Shown here: positions 59,064 through 59,349 of the stretch, one piece after another | How the letters are laid out: each line of letters starts with the position of its first letter | Numbering within the stretch: position 1 is the stretch's first letter | Source: Bacteroidaceae bacterium | GTDB lineage: Bacteria; Bacteroidota; Bacteroidia; Bacteroidales; Bacteroidaceae | DNA: 59,349 nucleotides | NCBI GenBank assembly: GCA_024401275.1 | Contig: JAKSLJ010000021.1 | Location: 1 to 59,349 of the forward strand | Direction of reading: 5' to 3' | Notes under the pieces: model-generated | Told to the model about the DNA's origin: nothing | Database searches by the model: none | What the model saw: only the letters and a program-made list of their open reading frames with translations | Made by a program: the position numbers and the translations under genes

Positions 59064-59349
59064 AGCCCCTTGATAAGGGGCTCTAAATCTTCGAGCAAAA
59101 GCAAAAAGAAAATCTTTGAGAAAATCTCGTGTGGAAATGCGATAGTTGTTTTGTACCTCGTGGGGAAAGTGGGTAATATGGGGAAACTAGACAATGTTAA
59201 ACCTTCCCCATGTTCCACATATTCCCCAAGAGATTAATAAAAATAACAAATTCTTCAAGATAATATGTAGCTCAAAGAAACTGGACAAGAAATAAAAAGA
59301 AACTAACGTAGCGAAGTAACCCTGCATTATAGCCGCCCCTTATCAAGGG
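59064..59349. repeat. Hairpin AGCCCCT/AGGGGCT and its inverted partner at the window edge
   Basis: AGCCCCT TGATA AGGGGCT (59064-59082) recurs inverted as CCCCTTATCAAGGG at 59336-59349. Between them lies another imperfect inverted repeat of GGGGAA/TTCCCC blocks (59160-59226). No gene is seen in the last 351 bases. Confidence 0.65.

Overview
The window looks like a chromosome segment of a Prevotella-like member of the Bacteroidota. The evidence is Bacteroidota-type promoters (TAnnTTTG at -7, often TTTG 19 bp upstream), starts without ordinary Shine-Dalgarno sites, BspA-like leucine-rich surface proteins, PorT-like outer-membrane barrels, an ECF sigma/anti-sigma pair, and DUF4143 ATPases. No rRNA, tRNA, CRISPR array or complete insertion sequence was seen. 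All assignments come from reading the sequence; no database was searched.

Layout. 1-6262: end of a CoA-transferase gene, a GT2-GtrA membrane glycosyltransferase, an NfeD-flotillin pair, a phosphopantetheinyl transferase and a secreted 5'-nucleotidase. 6539-15840: a tryptophan operon with a leader peptide holding three Trp codons and an attenuator, then trpD-C-F-A, a DUF559 gene, trpB-E-G, and a REP-associated tyrosine transposase (RAYT) gene that overlaps trpG and carries a DprA-like C-terminal domain. 15904-26731: BspA-like protein, a WYL pseudogene, the HD hydrolase-clpS-clpA-HAD run, a DUF4160/DUF2442 pair and an ABC ATPase. 26988-38985: ECF sigma operon, DUF4143 ATPase, outer-membrane barrels, SUFU and XRE genes, a large ABC permease, and a two-component system. 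39302-44674: circularly permuted ATP-grasp, alpha-E, transglutaminase and two M14 peptidase paralogues. 44954-53205: second DUF4143 ATPase, secreted and membrane proteins, NERD nuclease. 53516-58998: GmrSD-like DUF262 protein, unknown genes, HIRAN protein and a WYL regulator, possibly a defence island.

Two themes join the regions. First, the window is full of short palindromic repeats of several families. Family A (foot GTAGGGCGA) resembles the GTAG-footed REPs that RAYT proteins act on, and one copy lies just upstream of trpG-RAYT. Family B (ends GACCCCC / GGGGGTC, core CCCCTTGGGG) fills intergenic gaps exactly, supplies stop codons, ends a few bases before start codons, and is also found in frame inside clpA, an ABC permease, trpC and trpG. 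A DUF559 gene lies between the two halves of one family B copy in the trp operon.

Second, a split ABC transporter (ATPase at 26051, permease at 33813) shares one promoter and double-operator layout, base for base in spacing. The same palindrome lies upstream of the two-component system at 37622, which probably controls all three.
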